Shown here: piece after piece, positions 17,184 through 26,437 of the stretch
Layout: each line of letters begins with the position of its first letter
Numbering within the stretch: the stretch's first letter is position 1
Assembly: GCA_964457225.1 (NCBI GenBank)
Contig: CAYWEM010000004.1
Location: 62,001 to 126,000 of the forward strand
Direction of reading: 5' to 3'
Length of the DNA: 64,000 bases
Source of the DNA: CAYWEM01 sp964457225
GTDB lineage: Bacteria > Acidobacteriota > Aminicenantia > UBA2199
Translations under genes and position numbers: made by a program
The notes under the pieces: model-generated
Told to the model about the DNA's origin: nothing
What the model saw: the letters and a program-made list of their open reading frames with translations, nothing else
Database searches by the model: none

Positions 17184-18719
17184 ATGGAAAAAAAAAGAGG
17201 CGCGGGCGTTCTACTTCATATCAGCTCCCTGCCGGGGCTGCAAGGCTGCGGGACCCTGGGCGGGGAAGCCCGTTCTTTCGCCCGCTGGCTGCACTCCGCC
17301 GGCATCTCCTGGTGGCAGGTGCTGCCCCTGCATCCGGTCTGCCCCCATCTGGGCTTTTCACCCTACGCCTCAACTTCGACCTTCGCCGGCAACGAATTGC
17401 TGATCTGCCTTGAGGAACTGCGGAAGGACGGTTTCCTCCCCTCTGATTATGCGCGGCAATTCTCCGAATTATCTGAAGATCCCGATTTCGTTGACTGGGA
17501 AAACCTCAAGCGGGTCAAACACCCCCTGCTGCAGCAGGCCGCCGACCTCTTTTTCGCCCGGGCCGAAGAACATGACCAGGCCGAATTCACTGCTTTCATA
17601 GCCGGGGAAAAAGCCTGGCTGGAAGACTACACGCTGTTTGCCGCCCTGGCCGGGCATTTCGGCAGCAATGACTGGACTACCTGGGAAAGGAGCGTTTCCG
17701 GAAGAGATCAGCATAACCTGCAGGACTGGCGCCGCAAACTGGCTGCAGAAATCCGGTTTCAGGAGTTTACGCAGTTCATGTTTTTCAGGCAATGGCGCAG
17801 ACTGAAAACTCATTGCCGTTCCCTGGGCATAGGCTTGATCGGCGACCTTCCTTTTTACGTCAACCTGGAAAGCGCTGATGCCTGGGCTAACCCGTCTGTT
17901 TTTCAAATCGACCGGGACAGCTGCAAGCCGATTGCGGTTTCCGGAGTCCCCCCTGACTACTTCAGCTCCAACGGTCAGCGCTGGGGCAATCCACTCTACC
18001 GCTGGTTCAGCACCGGGAAAAGCCTGCACGAACCGACCGTTTCCTGGTGGATCCGCCGCCTGAAGCATGCAATTTCACTGACCGACCTGCTGCGACTCGA
18101 TCACTTCCGCGCCTTTTCAGCCTACTGGTCGATTCCGGCAGCTGAACTTACAGCAATCAGGGGAAAATGGCGGCCGGGACCCGGGCGGGCTTTCTTCAGT
18201 CGACTGAAAAACGAGCTGAACGGACTGCCGTTTATCGCCGAAGACCTTGGATTCATAACCCCGGACGTCGAAAAACTGCGCTGCGAATTCGACCTGCCCG
18301 GCATGAAAATCCTGCAATTCGCCTTTTCAGAAACCAGCGATCACCCCTACCTGCCGCACAACTACGGCGATCCCGATTGGGTGGTCTACACCGGCACTCA
18401 CGACAACGACACCAGCAACGGCTGGTTTTACGGAATGAACCCGGAAGACCCGACCCGGCGTTTCGCCCTCGATTACTGCGCTGCTCCCGACGATCATGCT
18501 TTCCACCGTCATTTCATGCGCCTGGCCCTGGCCTCGACAGCCTGGATGGCTGTTCTGCCCATGCAGGACATCCTGGGGTACGGCCGTGAATTACGCATGA
18601 ACATCCCGGGGCAGTCGTTCGGGAACTGGCGCTGGCGCCTCACTCCGGGCACCCTCTCCCCCGATCTGGCCGCATTCCTGTATCGTCAGAACGAACTGTA
18701 CGGACGCTTGCCGAAATAA
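17184..18719 (+). CDS. malQ: 4-alpha-glucanotransferase (amylomaltase, GH77)
   Basis: Cytoplasmic GH77 enzyme (511 aa) that moves glucan segments between maltodextrins. Near the N-terminus, RGAGVLLHISSLPG and WWQVLPLHP are family signatures. The nucleophile Asp is in RLDHFRAFSAYW (near residue 305), the acid/base Glu in IAEDLGFIT (near 353), and the stabilising Asp in THDNDTSNGW (near 406). It follows mnmG by 5 bp with AGGAG upstream of the ATG, so it is probably cotranscribed, which is not a standard partner for mnmEG. It converges with the GH20 gene. Confidence 0.96.
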   Translation: MEKKRGAGVLLHISSLPGLQGCGTLGGEARSFARWLHSAGISWWQVLPLHPVCPHLGFSPYASTSTFAGNELLICLEELRKDGFLPSDYARQFSELSEDPDFVDWENLKRVKHPLLQQAADLFFARAEEHDQAEFTAFIAGEKAWLEDYTLFAALAGHFGSNDWTTWERSVSGRDQHNLQDWRRKLAAEIRFQEFTQFMFFRQWRRLKTHCRSLGIGLIGDLPFYVNLESADAWANPSVFQIDRDSCKPIAVSGVPPDYFSSNGQRWGNPLYRWFSTGKSLHEPTVSWWIRRLKHAISLTDLLRLDHFRAFSAYWSIPAAELTAIRGKWRPGPGRAFFSRLKNELNGLPFIAEDLGFITPDVEKLRCEFDLPGMKILQFAFSETSDHPYLPHNYGDPDWVVYTGTHDNDTSNGWFYGMNPEDPTRRFALDYCAAPDDHAFHRHFMRLALASTAWMAVLPMQDILGYGRELRMNIPGQSFGNWRWRLTPGTLSPDLAAFLYRQNELYGRLPK

Positions 18720-18734
18720 CCTGAAGACCCGGGT

Positions 18735-20474
18735 TTACTGGGAAAAAATCCCCTGGAATCTGATTGAAAAGTGCGGTTCCTGTAAATTATCCCGGCCCAG
18801 AACAGACAACAGCTCGCCCGGCTTTTTTTTCAGAACCGCCTGCAGGTACTGATACCTGGCGATCAACTGGTTGAACCGCGAAATGATTTCGTACAACCCC
18901 TGGGCCTTGTAGCGGGACAGCCACAATTCTCCGTACAGATCCCGCACCTGCTCCAGTTCATTGATCAGGCGGTCACAAGCTGAATTTACCTGGGCGTTTT
19001 TTTCAGCTCTCAGCAGGGCGGGCAGTGCCAGGGAAAAATCGACTTTCGTGGCCAGTAGAAGAAACAAGCGCCGGCAGAACTCATGGTATTCGATCAAGGA
19101 TGAGGCCGACTTGCGACCGAGATAAGCAGCCGCCTTGCTGTATCGGGCCACTACTTCCCGACCGTCCCCCTGCCTGGAAAAAGGAGCACTCAGGGGATCT
19201 TCGTAGAGGTAATATCGATGCGTGTAGGGCAGGGGATGGTCCACCTGTCCCAGGAAACTGGCCAGGCGGAAGAGATCCAGATCTTCACGACCACAGAGCC
19301 ACAGGGAAAAAGCGGCGGCGTTCAGGCCCGCACCTGACCAGAGCAGATTGCCGGCATGAAAAAGACTCAAATAAATACCTTCCGGAAGGTATTCATTACC
19401 GTCATCCCCCCAACTGGTCAACATGACCCCGGCCAGGCGGTTGCGCTCGGCCGCGGCAAAGGCAGCCTCGGTATTGAGCATTGAGCGCCTGGTTGCCGGA
19501 ATGAACTTGGCCCAGCTCCAGGTCCCGGAACAGAGTACTTGCCGTGCCGGGGAACGATTCCGAAACTGGGCCGCCCGGGCTGAAAAGCCTTCTTCCGTTT
19601 CCGGGAAATAATCCCAGTTAAGAACTACGACTTCATCCGGGAGTAAAGAGGCCGGGCACTCCTCCTCGCTGAACATGTCACCCCAGACCATAACCTTTTT
19701 GCCCCGGGCGGCGAAAAAACGGTAACACTCAAGCAGGTATTTTATAAATGCCTCACGATTTCCCAGGGGCTGGCACTCATCAAAACCGATGTTGACATGC
19801 GGTCCTGGAAAGATCCCGGCTATTTCCGCGGCATAGCTCTTTATCCACTCGACGGCCCGGGCATTCCCCGGGTCAATACAGCCCTTACCCGGAACCCCGG
19901 CAAAAGAACTGAAAGCATCGCGGTCGAGAAGCTTTTCCAGGTGACAGAGCATTTGCAGAGAGGGAAAAAGCTCCAGGTGACATCGGCCGGCGAAACGGCA
20001 CAATTCCTCAAGTTCCTCTTTTTCCAGGTAGCTTTCCCGTCCGGGCCGCGGAGCAATGACCTGCGAAGCAAATGAGGCTTCAATGTAAAGTGAAAAGTAA
20101 TTCAGTTTCAACAGGGCGGCATCAAGAATGATTTTTCGCAGAGTTTCCTTATGCGGAACAGCTCCCCGGGAAACATCCAGCATGAAACCCCGAAAAGACA
20201 GCCGCGGCTTGTCCCTCATTTCGAAGGCTGGAAACCTGCCCGCCCGCCGAAAGCGCTGCAGGACCTGAAGCAGGGTGCCCAGAGCGTAAAACCTGCCTGA
20301 GTTCTCCCGGTATTCAATATGGATGCTGTTTTTCAAACACTTGATCAGGTATTCTTCTTCAGAAAGACTTTCGTTTTCGACAAATTCCACTTTTACGGCC
20401 TTTCCCCGGGCTTCCTGGCCGAAACGGTGAAACAGGAAATCGTACCCGCGTTCCAACTCCAGGGGGAAATCCAA
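18735..20474 (-). CDS. GH20 family beta-N-acetylhexosaminidase-like protein
   Basis: A glycoside hydrolase of 579 aa counted from TTG 20474. The N-terminal domain GRFYALGTLLQVL leads into the TIM barrel: RGFMLDVSRGAVP (strand 1), KLNYFSLYIE (strand 2) and the catalytic Asp-Glu pair in NIGFDECQPLG, where most members have GxDE. There is no signal peptide at this start. The reading frame stays open for about 140 bp upstream and encodes FPRPRQVHFLSF, resembling the usual GH20 opening, but offers no ATG, GTG or TTG before the in-frame TGA, so the true start is unclear. It may process chitin or peptidoglycan amino sugars; the substrate is inferred only from the family. Confidence 0.82.
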   Translation of the reverse strand: MDFPLELERGYDFLFHRFGQEARGKAVKVEFVENESLSEEEYLIKCLKNSIHIEYRENSGRFYALGTLLQVLQRFRRAGRFPAFEMRDKPRLSFRGFMLDVSRGAVPHKETLRKIILDAALLKLNYFSLYIEASFASQVIAPRPGRESYLEKEELEELCRFAGRCHLELFPSLQMLCHLEKLLDRDAFSSFAGVPGKGCIDPGNARAVEWIKSYAAEIAGIFPGPHVNIGFDECQPLGNREAFIKYLLECYRFFAARGKKVMVWGDMFSEEECPASLLPDEVVVLNWDYFPETEEGFSARAAQFRNRSPARQVLCSGTWSWAKFIPATRRSMLNTEAAFAAAERNRLAGVMLTSWGDDGNEYLPEGIYLSLFHAGNLLWSGAGLNAAAFSLWLCGREDLDLFRLASFLGQVDHPLPYTHRYYLYEDPLSAPFSRQGDGREVVARYSKAAAYLGRKSASSLIEYHEFCRRLFLLLATKVDFSLALPALLRAEKNAQVNSACDRLINELEQVRDLYGELWLSRYKAQGLYEIISRFNQLIARYQYLQAVLKKKPGELLSVLGRDNLQEPHFSIRFQGIFSQ

Positions 20475-20618
20475 GCCTTCGACCGGCAGAGAAAATGATA
20501 GAAAATGAACTTGCCTGGGGCGGGGGAATATGAAACCGAAATCCTGATCTTTCGTTTTTGCCTCCCAGCGGCATTTTACCGGGACCGCGAGCTTGATGCA
20601 AGTACTTTTTCATCAATG

Positions 20619-20647
20619 TTGAGATTGCTTTTCGTCCGGTATATAAT
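20619..20647 (+). promoter_or_regulatory. Promoter of the 455-aa membrane-anchored protein
   Basis: TTGAGA (20619-20624), a 17-bp spacer and a perfect TATAAT (20642-20647). Transcription would start near 20654, leaving a leader of about 12 nt that contains the GAGGTGG ribosome-binding site before ATG 20666. Confidence 0.8.
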
Positions 20648-20665
20648 CAGACCGTGAGGTGGATA

Positions 20666-22033
20666 ATGAAAAAAACAATCAGTTTGATCGTCGTCGGCCT
20701 TTTCATTGGAGCAGCCGGAGCCTGGGCCTTTATCTGTCATTTTTTGCCTTTCTGGCACAGGTCGGCCGCGGAAAACACCTATTGGCAGGTCAGTTCAAAA
20801 CTAGACCGGGGTGGAGAAGTCTTTGCCTATATTTACACGGAAAAATTGATTGAAAGCACCCGGGATTTTCTGGCCGGTCTGCAGAAAAATATGGAAAGTG
20901 CTTCCTGGGGCGAGAGCGGGGAGGCCCGGCAGGTTTTTAATGCTTTTGATCTGTTCCTGAAAGAATACGGGCTTTCCGAGATCAGCGGCATAGGGTACAG
21001 TTCGATCACGCTTGCCCCCCAGCTCTATCGCAGTCGCTTTGTATTGCACCATCACCCAGGCCGGGACCAGGGCCTCCTCTGGAACATGCTGGGATCAAGC
21101 CCCCGGGCCCTGGATGAAATAGCCATGCTGCCGGCAGGGATCAGCCTGGCGACTTTCTCGGATTACAACCTGGAAAAGATACTGAGTTGGGTGCTCAAAA
21201 TGGGCGAAAACTCTGAGCAGGTGACCGGCCAACTTGAAATGGCCAGGGCGGGCCTGGCCGCGGCGGGAATAGATCTCGACCGCCTGCAGAAATCATATGC
21301 CGGCCGCCTTGGCCTGTTGATCCACCTGGATGCTGAAAAGAGAATCAGCCTGCCCCTGGGAGACAATTCCGGCCTCCTGCTTCCCGAACCCGGACTGGCA
21401 CTGATGATCCGGGTCAACGACTCCTATATCTTCGATTTGATCAGGGAAAAACTTGCTCCGATCGGCCAGGGTGAAGTCAGCGTGGAGTCAGGCTGGCAAA
21501 AAATAGTATTTCCGGCTCCGCCTTCCCCCCTGCCTTTGACTCCGACCATCGCCCAGAAAGGACAGTGGCTGATGCTGACCACCGCGACTGATCTGTCCCG
21601 CAACGTTTTCAATGATAAGAAACCGCGCCTGGATAAAAACCAGGACTTCCGCCGCCTGGCCAGCAGTATGCCCCGGCGCGGCAACGGCTTTCTGTACCTG
21701 AGCCCGGCCCTGACCCGGCTGGCCGCCCAGGCGATGAGAGAAAACCAGGCTCTTTTTCCGAATACCGCCATGCAGGAAAAGCTCATTTCCTTCATTTCAT
21801 CGGTCTCAGGATTTTACCAGGTCTGGGAGAATTCGAGCAGCGGGCTGGTTTACACCACCAATCATTCCTTTTCCCCGTCCAGCCTGCTCACCCTGATCAA
21901 CACCCTGGTTGAACTGGGCAGCGGAGAGCGCGGCGAAGATGAAACAGAAAAGGAAGTTCCGGCTGATACCGAGCTTGAAGAACAGGAAACCCGGCTGGAA
22001 GAGCAGGAAACAGAGGATCAAGATTATAGATAA
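20666..22033 (+). CDS. Membrane-anchored periplasmic protein of unknown function
   Basis: I do not recognise this 455-aa protein. It has an N-terminal hydrophobic helix (ISLIVVGLFIGAAGAWAFI) without a clear cleavage site, a long mixed alpha/beta region with LxTFSDYNLEKIL and MLTTATDLSRNVFNDKK, and an acidic Glu-rich tail (TELEEQETRLEEQETED). Its general layout resembles DUF3352-type bacterial proteins and, loosely, the lipoprotein at 61461-62543, but the link is weak. The ATG at 20666 has GAGGTGG upstream and is preferred to the in-frame GTG at 20654. It precedes the GWxTD gene, which has its own promoter. Confidence 0.7.
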   Translation: MKKTISLIVVGLFIGAAGAWAFICHFLPFWHRSAAENTYWQVSSKLDRGGEVFAYIYTEKLIESTRDFLAGLQKNMESASWGESGEARQVFNAFDLFLKEYGLSEISGIGYSSITLAPQLYRSRFVLHHHPGRDQGLLWNMLGSSPRALDEIAMLPAGISLATFSDYNLEKILSWVLKMGENSEQVTGQLEMARAGLAAAGIDLDRLQKSYAGRLGLLIHLDAEKRISLPLGDNSGLLLPEPGLALMIRVNDSYIFDLIREKLAPIGQGEVSVESGWQKIVFPAPPSPLPLTPTIAQKGQWLMLTTATDLSRNVFNDKKPRLDKNQDFRRLASSMPRRGNGFLYLSPALTRLAAQAMRENQALFPNTAMQEKLISFISSVSGFYQVWENSSSGLVYTTNHSFSPSSLLTLINTLVELGSGERGEDETEKEVPADTELEEQETRLEEQETEDQDYR

Positions 22034-22068
22034 ACAATAGCTGATACCAGTTCGTTTTCTCTCACGGC

Positions 22069-22097
22069 TTGCCCCTGCCGGGAATAAGCATTATAAT
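22069..22097 (+). promoter_or_regulatory. Promoter abutting the GWxTD gene start
   Basis: TTGCCC (22069-22074), 17 bp and a perfect TATAAT (22092-22097). The ATG at 22104 lies 6 bp after the -10 box, where transcription itself should begin, and there is no Shine-Dalgarno sequence, so the message is probably leaderless. Confidence 0.7.
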
Positions 22098-22103
22098 TGA
22101 ATT

Positions 22104-24221
22104 ATGAAAGTACTACTGGTTTTATTAGCCCTGTTTTTGCCGATTGCTGATCTTTTTCCGGCCCCGCAGGCCCAGACTTCCCTGCGTCTCAGGACCAGGG
22201 AGCGGGAGGCCATATACAAGACCCTGAACCCTGATTATCAGCATTTTTACGATCTTATCAGCTATATCGCCACTGATCATGAAAAAGACATCTTCCTGAT
22301 GCTCGACAATGATCGTGACCGCCAGGCTTATATCAACATTTTCTGGAACCAGCGGGACCCGACCAAGGGCACTCCGGAAAATGAATTCAAGGAAGAACAC
22401 CTGCGCCGCTTTGAATACGCCAATTACTATTTTCGGCACGGTTCCCCGATGCCCGGCTGGAAAACCGATCGCGGCCGCATTCACATTATTCTCGGGCCGC
22501 CGCTGAGCCGCGAGGCAATAGACAGCAAGGAACTCTATCCGGTCGAAATCTGGGATTACCATGGAGGCGGTGACACCGGCCTGCCCCCGGCCTTCCGGGT
22601 GGTTTTCTACAAGAAATGGGGACATGGCGATTTTCAGCTCTACGTCCCCGGAGTCGACACCCCTGATCTGCTGCTGGTGAAAGAAATAGCACAGATTGAC
22701 ATAGCCGATTACGAAGCGGTTTACAGCAGAATTCACAACATCAATCCAACCGTGGCCGAGGCTTCGCTGACCCTGCTGCCGGGAGACAGGTCTTACGGTC
22801 TGCGTCCCTCGCCGCAAAGCCCGCTGATCATTTCCTCGATCATGGATTTCCCGAAAAGAAGGCTAAACCTCAGTTATGCCACCAGTTTTCTCAGGTATAA
22901 AGGCCTGGTCACGGTAGAGGATTCAACCGATTTTATCAACAGCAGGAAAACCACCTTTCTCTATTACCATCCGGCGCTGGACCTGCACCTGCTGCATTTC
23001 GCCGTTCTTCCGGAAAGGCTTTCCGTGGATTATTCCCCTGAAAGAGATAAATACTACTTCAACTACAAGCTTGCGGTCAGTATCAAGCGCGGTGAAGAAA
23101 CTTTTTACCAGTACAACAAAACCTATCCTTTCTATCACAGCGAGAACGAACTTCAGACCACCCTGGCCGGAGGCCTGATCATCGCTGATTTCATGCCGGT
23201 GATTCCCGGAGAATGGGACCTGATGATTCTGTTGCAGAATTCGGTCAACAACGAATTCACTTTTTTCGAAGAACGCATATCAGTACCGCCGCGGAAAAAG
23301 GACCATCCCGTCATCTGGGGGCCGCTGCTCGCTCAGGAACTGGAAAGAGACCCCCAGGTCGCCATGTTCCCTTTTCATTTCATTGACACCAAAATCAAAA
23401 TCACCTGTGAAAACTTGTTCGGCAGGCAGGAAAAGCCGAATGTCTTCTTCGCCGTCTCCACTGAAGATGAGAACGCCGGGCTTAGTGTCAAGATCGAGGT
23501 ACAAAGCCATCCCGGCACCGGAGATTTCAGCCGCAGCCAGTCAATTCAACTCCCCACCGGCAAGAACTATCATCAAATGCATGTCCCCCTGGAAACCCTG
23601 GAACCTGGCATATACCGTCTGAACCTGCAACTGATGAACAACGGCGCTGAAATCCTGGCTGAAAAAAACCTTGACTTCACCATCTCAACGCTGGCCGTCA
23701 TTCCCAGGCCTCCGGCTGCTTTCGGCACCGTCCCGCCGCGCAACGTTTTCGCTCTGTACGCGGTGGCAGCCGGCCAACATGAGCGCGCGGGGGAAACTGA
23801 GACGGCCCTCCGTCTTTATGAAAAAGCATTGCAAATGAGTCCCCGGGCGCCTGAACTGCTGAAAACATTCGCCGCCTTCCTTTTGCAGAACAAAAAGCCG
23901 CAACGCGCCCTGGAGATAATTCAGCCTTTGCAGGAAAACCAGGAAACTCTGTTCGATTACCACGCCATACGCGGCAAGGCTCTGCTCGGCCAGGAAAGAC
24001 CAAGAGAGGCCATTACTTCCCTGATCAGGGCCAACGAGATCTACAACAGTGATATCACAGTGCTTAACAGCCTGGGCCTGGCCTTCATGCAGACCGGCCA
24101 GGCCGACGAAGCCCGGCGGGCTTTTGCCGCTTCCCTGCGGCTTGACGGCAACCAGGCTGAAATCAAAAAGATCCTGGCTGAACTTGATCGTAAAGAAAGC
24201 GAAAAACCAAAAAAGGAGTAA
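22104..24221 (+). CDS. GWxTD domain-containing protein with C-terminal TPRs
   Basis: An exported 705-aa protein. A signal peptide (residues 1-24, ending APQAQ) precedes the GWxTD domain. Its signature is GSPMPGWKTDRGRIHIILG near residues 112-130, preceded by FWNQRDPTKGTPENEFKEEH. A central beta-rich region (about 230-540) is followed by TPR-like helices from residue 550 (AALRLYEKALQMSPRAPELL, AREAITSLIRANEIY, ADEARRAFAASLRL). The domain is frequent in Acidobacteriota, Aminicenantes and related groups; its biochemical role is not established. The next gene begins 3 bp after the stop, so the two are probably one unit. Confidence 0.9.
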   Translation: MKVLLVLLALFLPIADLFPAPQAQTSLRLRTREREAIYKTLNPDYQHFYDLISYIATDHEKDIFLMLDNDRDRQAYINIFWNQRDPTKGTPENEFKEEHLRRFEYANYYFRHGSPMPGWKTDRGRIHIILGPPLSREAIDSKELYPVEIWDYHGGGDTGLPPAFRVVFYKKWGHGDFQLYVPGVDTPDLLLVKEIAQIDIADYEAVYSRIHNINPTVAEASLTLLPGDRSYGLRPSPQSPLIISSIMDFPKRRLNLSYATSFLRYKGLVTVEDSTDFINSRKTTFLYYHPALDLHLLHFAVLPERLSVDYSPERDKYYFNYKLAVSIKRGEETFYQYNKTYPFYHSENELQTTLAGGLIIADFMPVIPGEWDLMILLQNSVNNEFTFFEERISVPPRKKDHPVIWGPLLAQELERDPQVAMFPFHFIDTKIKITCENLFGRQEKPNVFFAVSTEDENAGLSVKIEVQSHPGTGDFSRSQSIQLPTGKNYHQMHVPLETLEPGIYRLNLQLMNNGAEILAEKNLDFTISTLAVIPRPPAAFGTVPPRNVFALYAVAAGQHERAGETETALRLYEKALQMSPRAPELLKTFAAFLLQNKKPQRALEIIQPLQENQETLFDYHAIRGKALLGQERPREAITSLIRANEIYNSDITVLNSLGLAFMQTGQADEARRAFAASLRLDGNQAEIKKILAELDRKESEKPKKE

Positions 24222-24224
24222 ACC

Positions 24225-25187
24225 ATGAAAACTGATAATCTGAAAAAAATCTGGCTGTCGGCGGTCATTCTCATCATATCCGGCGGTTTCGCCCTGGCCC
24301 AGGAAGGAAGAGGCCGGGCCAGGCTCAACGGAGAAGTAATCGACGAACAGGGCAAGCCGGTGGCCGATGCCACGGTAGTCCTGAGTGCGGTCGGCCTGAA
24401 TTTTACCCAGCAGACAAAAACAAATGCCGGCGGACAATGGGGCTTCCTGGGGCTGGGAACGGCCACTTTCCGCATCACCGTCACCAAGGACGGCTACCAC
24501 GAAGCCTCTTTGGAAACCCCGGTCAGCCAGGCCCAGCGCAATCCCAGAATCACTATTACCCTGCAGGTGGCCGATGACCCCACCCAGCCCTCAATAAGCG
24601 ATGAAAGCTCCCGGGCCCTTTTCGAGGAAGCCAACCGGCTTTTCGACGCCCGCGATTTTTCCGGAGCCCTGGCCAAGTTCCAGGAATTCCTGGAGATAAA
24701 CCCGGCGATTTTCCTGGTCCGTCTCAACATCGGCAACTGCCTGATGGAATTGAAGGAATACGACCGGGCCCTGGCTGAATACCAGGCCGTGCTGCAAGTC
24801 CTGGAAGCCGAAGAAGGAGGCGCACGCAACAAAGCCCGGGTACTGGCCAGTATCGGCGAAGTCTACATGGCCCGCAACATGTTCGAGCAGGCCATGATCA
24901 ATTTTAAAAAATCCCTGGAAATGGATCCCAATGACCATGCCCTGGCTTTCAACGTAGCTGAAATTCTTTTCAATTCCCAGAAAGTGGAGGAAGCCCTGGA
25001 ATACTACGAGATGGCGCTCAAGCTCAAGCCCGACTTCACCCTGGGCTTTCTGAAGGCAGGTTACGCCCTGTTGAACAAGGGAGATATCCCCGGCGCCGTT
25101 GAACACTTCGAAAAATACCTGCAGCTGGCCGGCGATGATCCAGAGGCTGACCCTATCCGCGGACTGCTGAAAGAACTGAAAAAATAG
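24225..25187 (+). CDS. Carboxypeptidase-regulatory-like/TPR protein
   Basis: An exported 320-aa protein with a signal peptide (about 1-25, GGFALAQ). A carboxypeptidase-regulatory-like beta sandwich follows (RLNGEVIDEQGKPVADATVV to about residue 112). Four or five TPR units then run to the end (ALFEEANRLFDARDFSGAL, NIGNCLMELKEYDRALAEYQ, SIGEVYMARNMFEQAMINFK, VEEALEYYEMALKLKPDF). AAGGAG precedes the ATG, 3 bp after the GWxTD gene. The pair probably works together at the periplasmic face or outer membrane; a scaffold role is an inference from the TPRs. Confidence 0.88.
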   Translation: MKTDNLKKIWLSAVILIISGGFALAQEGRGRARLNGEVIDEQGKPVADATVVLSAVGLNFTQQTKTNAGGQWGFLGLGTATFRITVTKDGYHEASLETPVSQAQRNPRITITLQVADDPTQPSISDESSRALFEEANRLFDARDFSGALAKFQEFLEINPAIFLVRLNIGNCLMELKEYDRALAEYQAVLQVLEAEEGGARNKARVLASIGEVYMARNMFEQAMINFKKSLEMDPNDHALAFNVAEILFNSQKVEEALEYYEMALKLKPDFTLGFLKAGYALLNKGDIPGAVEHFEKYLQLAGDDPEADPIRGLLKELKK

Positions 25188-25188
25188 T

Positions 25189-26295
25189 TCAGTCCGAAAC
25201 CCGCCGCAAGCGGAATCTGCCTGTCACCGGGTTATGATCTGAGTTGGCGAAATCCAGGTCCACGGTTCTGACTTCAAGCACCTCCACGTTTGGTGATACC
25301 AGGAAAAAATCAATCAGGGTGACCGGGGTTTCACCCGGAACATAACTTGCGGCCAGGCGCCGGCAGGTCGGTTGACCGGCATCGAAGGCCCAGCGCCAAC
25401 CAGGAAAAAGATCAGGGGAAATGAAGAGCAAATCCTCCTGATCAAACACCCGGCCCGGAAAATCAGCTGAAAAACCCGGTGGACATTGATTCCAGTCCCC
25501 TCCGGCTATAACGTAGTTGCCAAGCTCGAATTCCGCCAGCAGTATCTCTTCCAGGAATGCCATTTGCCGGGCGCGCAAGCCGCCGTCGTCAAAGGCCGAG
25601 TTGTGAGTGTTTACCACAACCAGCTGGCGGCCGTTTTCCAGTTCATAGCGCAGGAGCAGGAAACAGCGCTGCAGGTTGAAAAGGCTGCCGGGCCAGGAAT
25701 AAGAACCGGGATAGCTGTACCTGGCGGCGAAAAAAGGGCTGTTGCCGCCGGCAATGAGCAGGCCGGACTCCACCCGGCCAAGCGGCTGGTAAAACGGTAC
25801 CGGAACAAAGGGCGATCGGTAGTTGAGCGCGAAAAAAAAGTCACTCCCGGGCTTGAGACGCTGCAATTCCTGGAGCTGATCCAGTTTCCAGGAGCGCTTC
25901 GAACGGCGGTCGACTTCCTGCAGCAGCCAGAAATCATCCCCGAGCCTGGTGGACAGGTATTTTTTAATCGCGGCCAGGTTTTCCAGTGTTTTTTCCCGGC
26001 TGCTCCTGACCCGGCTACCGCCGTCGTAAAAAAAATCCATATCGCTGCCCAGGCCGGCATACCCTATATTCCAGGATAACATCGAAATATCGCGGTCGAC
26101 CGGCAGGGTATCGGCCGGAGAATCGAGGGAAAACACTTCCACGGATTGCGGCCGGTAACGGGTCATTGAAGCAAAAACCAGCAAGGCGGCCAGTAAAAAA
26201 ACCAGCAGCGCTCCAAGCGTCGCCAGTAATTTCAAGCCATTTCTCAGCCAATCAGGAAGCCGGCGCAATTTTTTCCCGGGGAACATTTTCTGCAT
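25189..26295 (-). CDS. Endonuclease/exonuclease/phosphatase-family protein, membrane anchored
   Basis: A 368-aa protein of the EEP (DNase I-like) superfamily. A basic N-terminus and a hydrophobic helix (LKLLATLGALLVFLLAALLVF) anchor it, with the catalytic domain outside the cytoplasm. Motifs include MLSWNIGYAG, FWLLQEVDRRSKRSW (the metal-binding Glu), VVVNTHNSAFDDGG, IAGGDWNQCPP (Asp and Asn) and the final NSDHNPVTGRF (Asp-His pair). Members cut DNA, RNA, phosphoinositides or sphingolipids; the substrate here is unknown. ATG 26295 has GGAG 7 nt upstream and is preferred to an in-frame start 39 bp further up. It converges with the TPR gene, with one base between stops. Confidence 0.85.
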   Translation of the reverse strand: MQKMFPGKKLRRLPDWLRNGLKLLATLGALLVFLLAALLVFASMTRYRPQSVEVFSLDSPADTLPVDRDISMLSWNIGYAGLGSDMDFFYDGGSRVRSSREKTLENLAAIKKYLSTRLGDDFWLLQEVDRRSKRSWKLDQLQELQRLKPGSDFFFALNYRSPFVPVPFYQPLGRVESGLLIAGGNSPFFAARYSYPGSYSWPGSLFNLQRCFLLLRYELENGRQLVVVNTHNSAFDDGGLRARQMAFLEEILLAEFELGNYVIAGGDWNQCPPGFSADFPGRVFDQEDLLFISPDLFPGWRWAFDAGQPTCRRLAASYVPGETPVTLIDFFLVSPNVEVLEVRTVDLDFANSDHNPVTGRFRLRRVSD

Positions 26296-26376
26296 AGCTG
26301 CACTCCGAAAAACCAGGTCAAAACAATTATGCAACGTTTCAGAACAATCGGCAAGAAACGGCCGCCGGCCGCAAAC

Positions 26377-26405
26377 TTGACCCGGAGAGGCCCTGATGGT
26401 ATAAT
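26377..26405 (+). promoter_or_regulatory. Promoter of the lytic transglycosylase gene
   Basis: TTGACC (26377-26382), a 17-bp spacer and a perfect TATAAT (26400-26405) sit 32 bp upstream of ATG 26438, with a CGGAGAGGA ribosome-binding region between. Confidence 0.8.
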
Positions 26406-26437
26406 GTTTTCATAATTTTCCGGAGAGGAAACAAATC

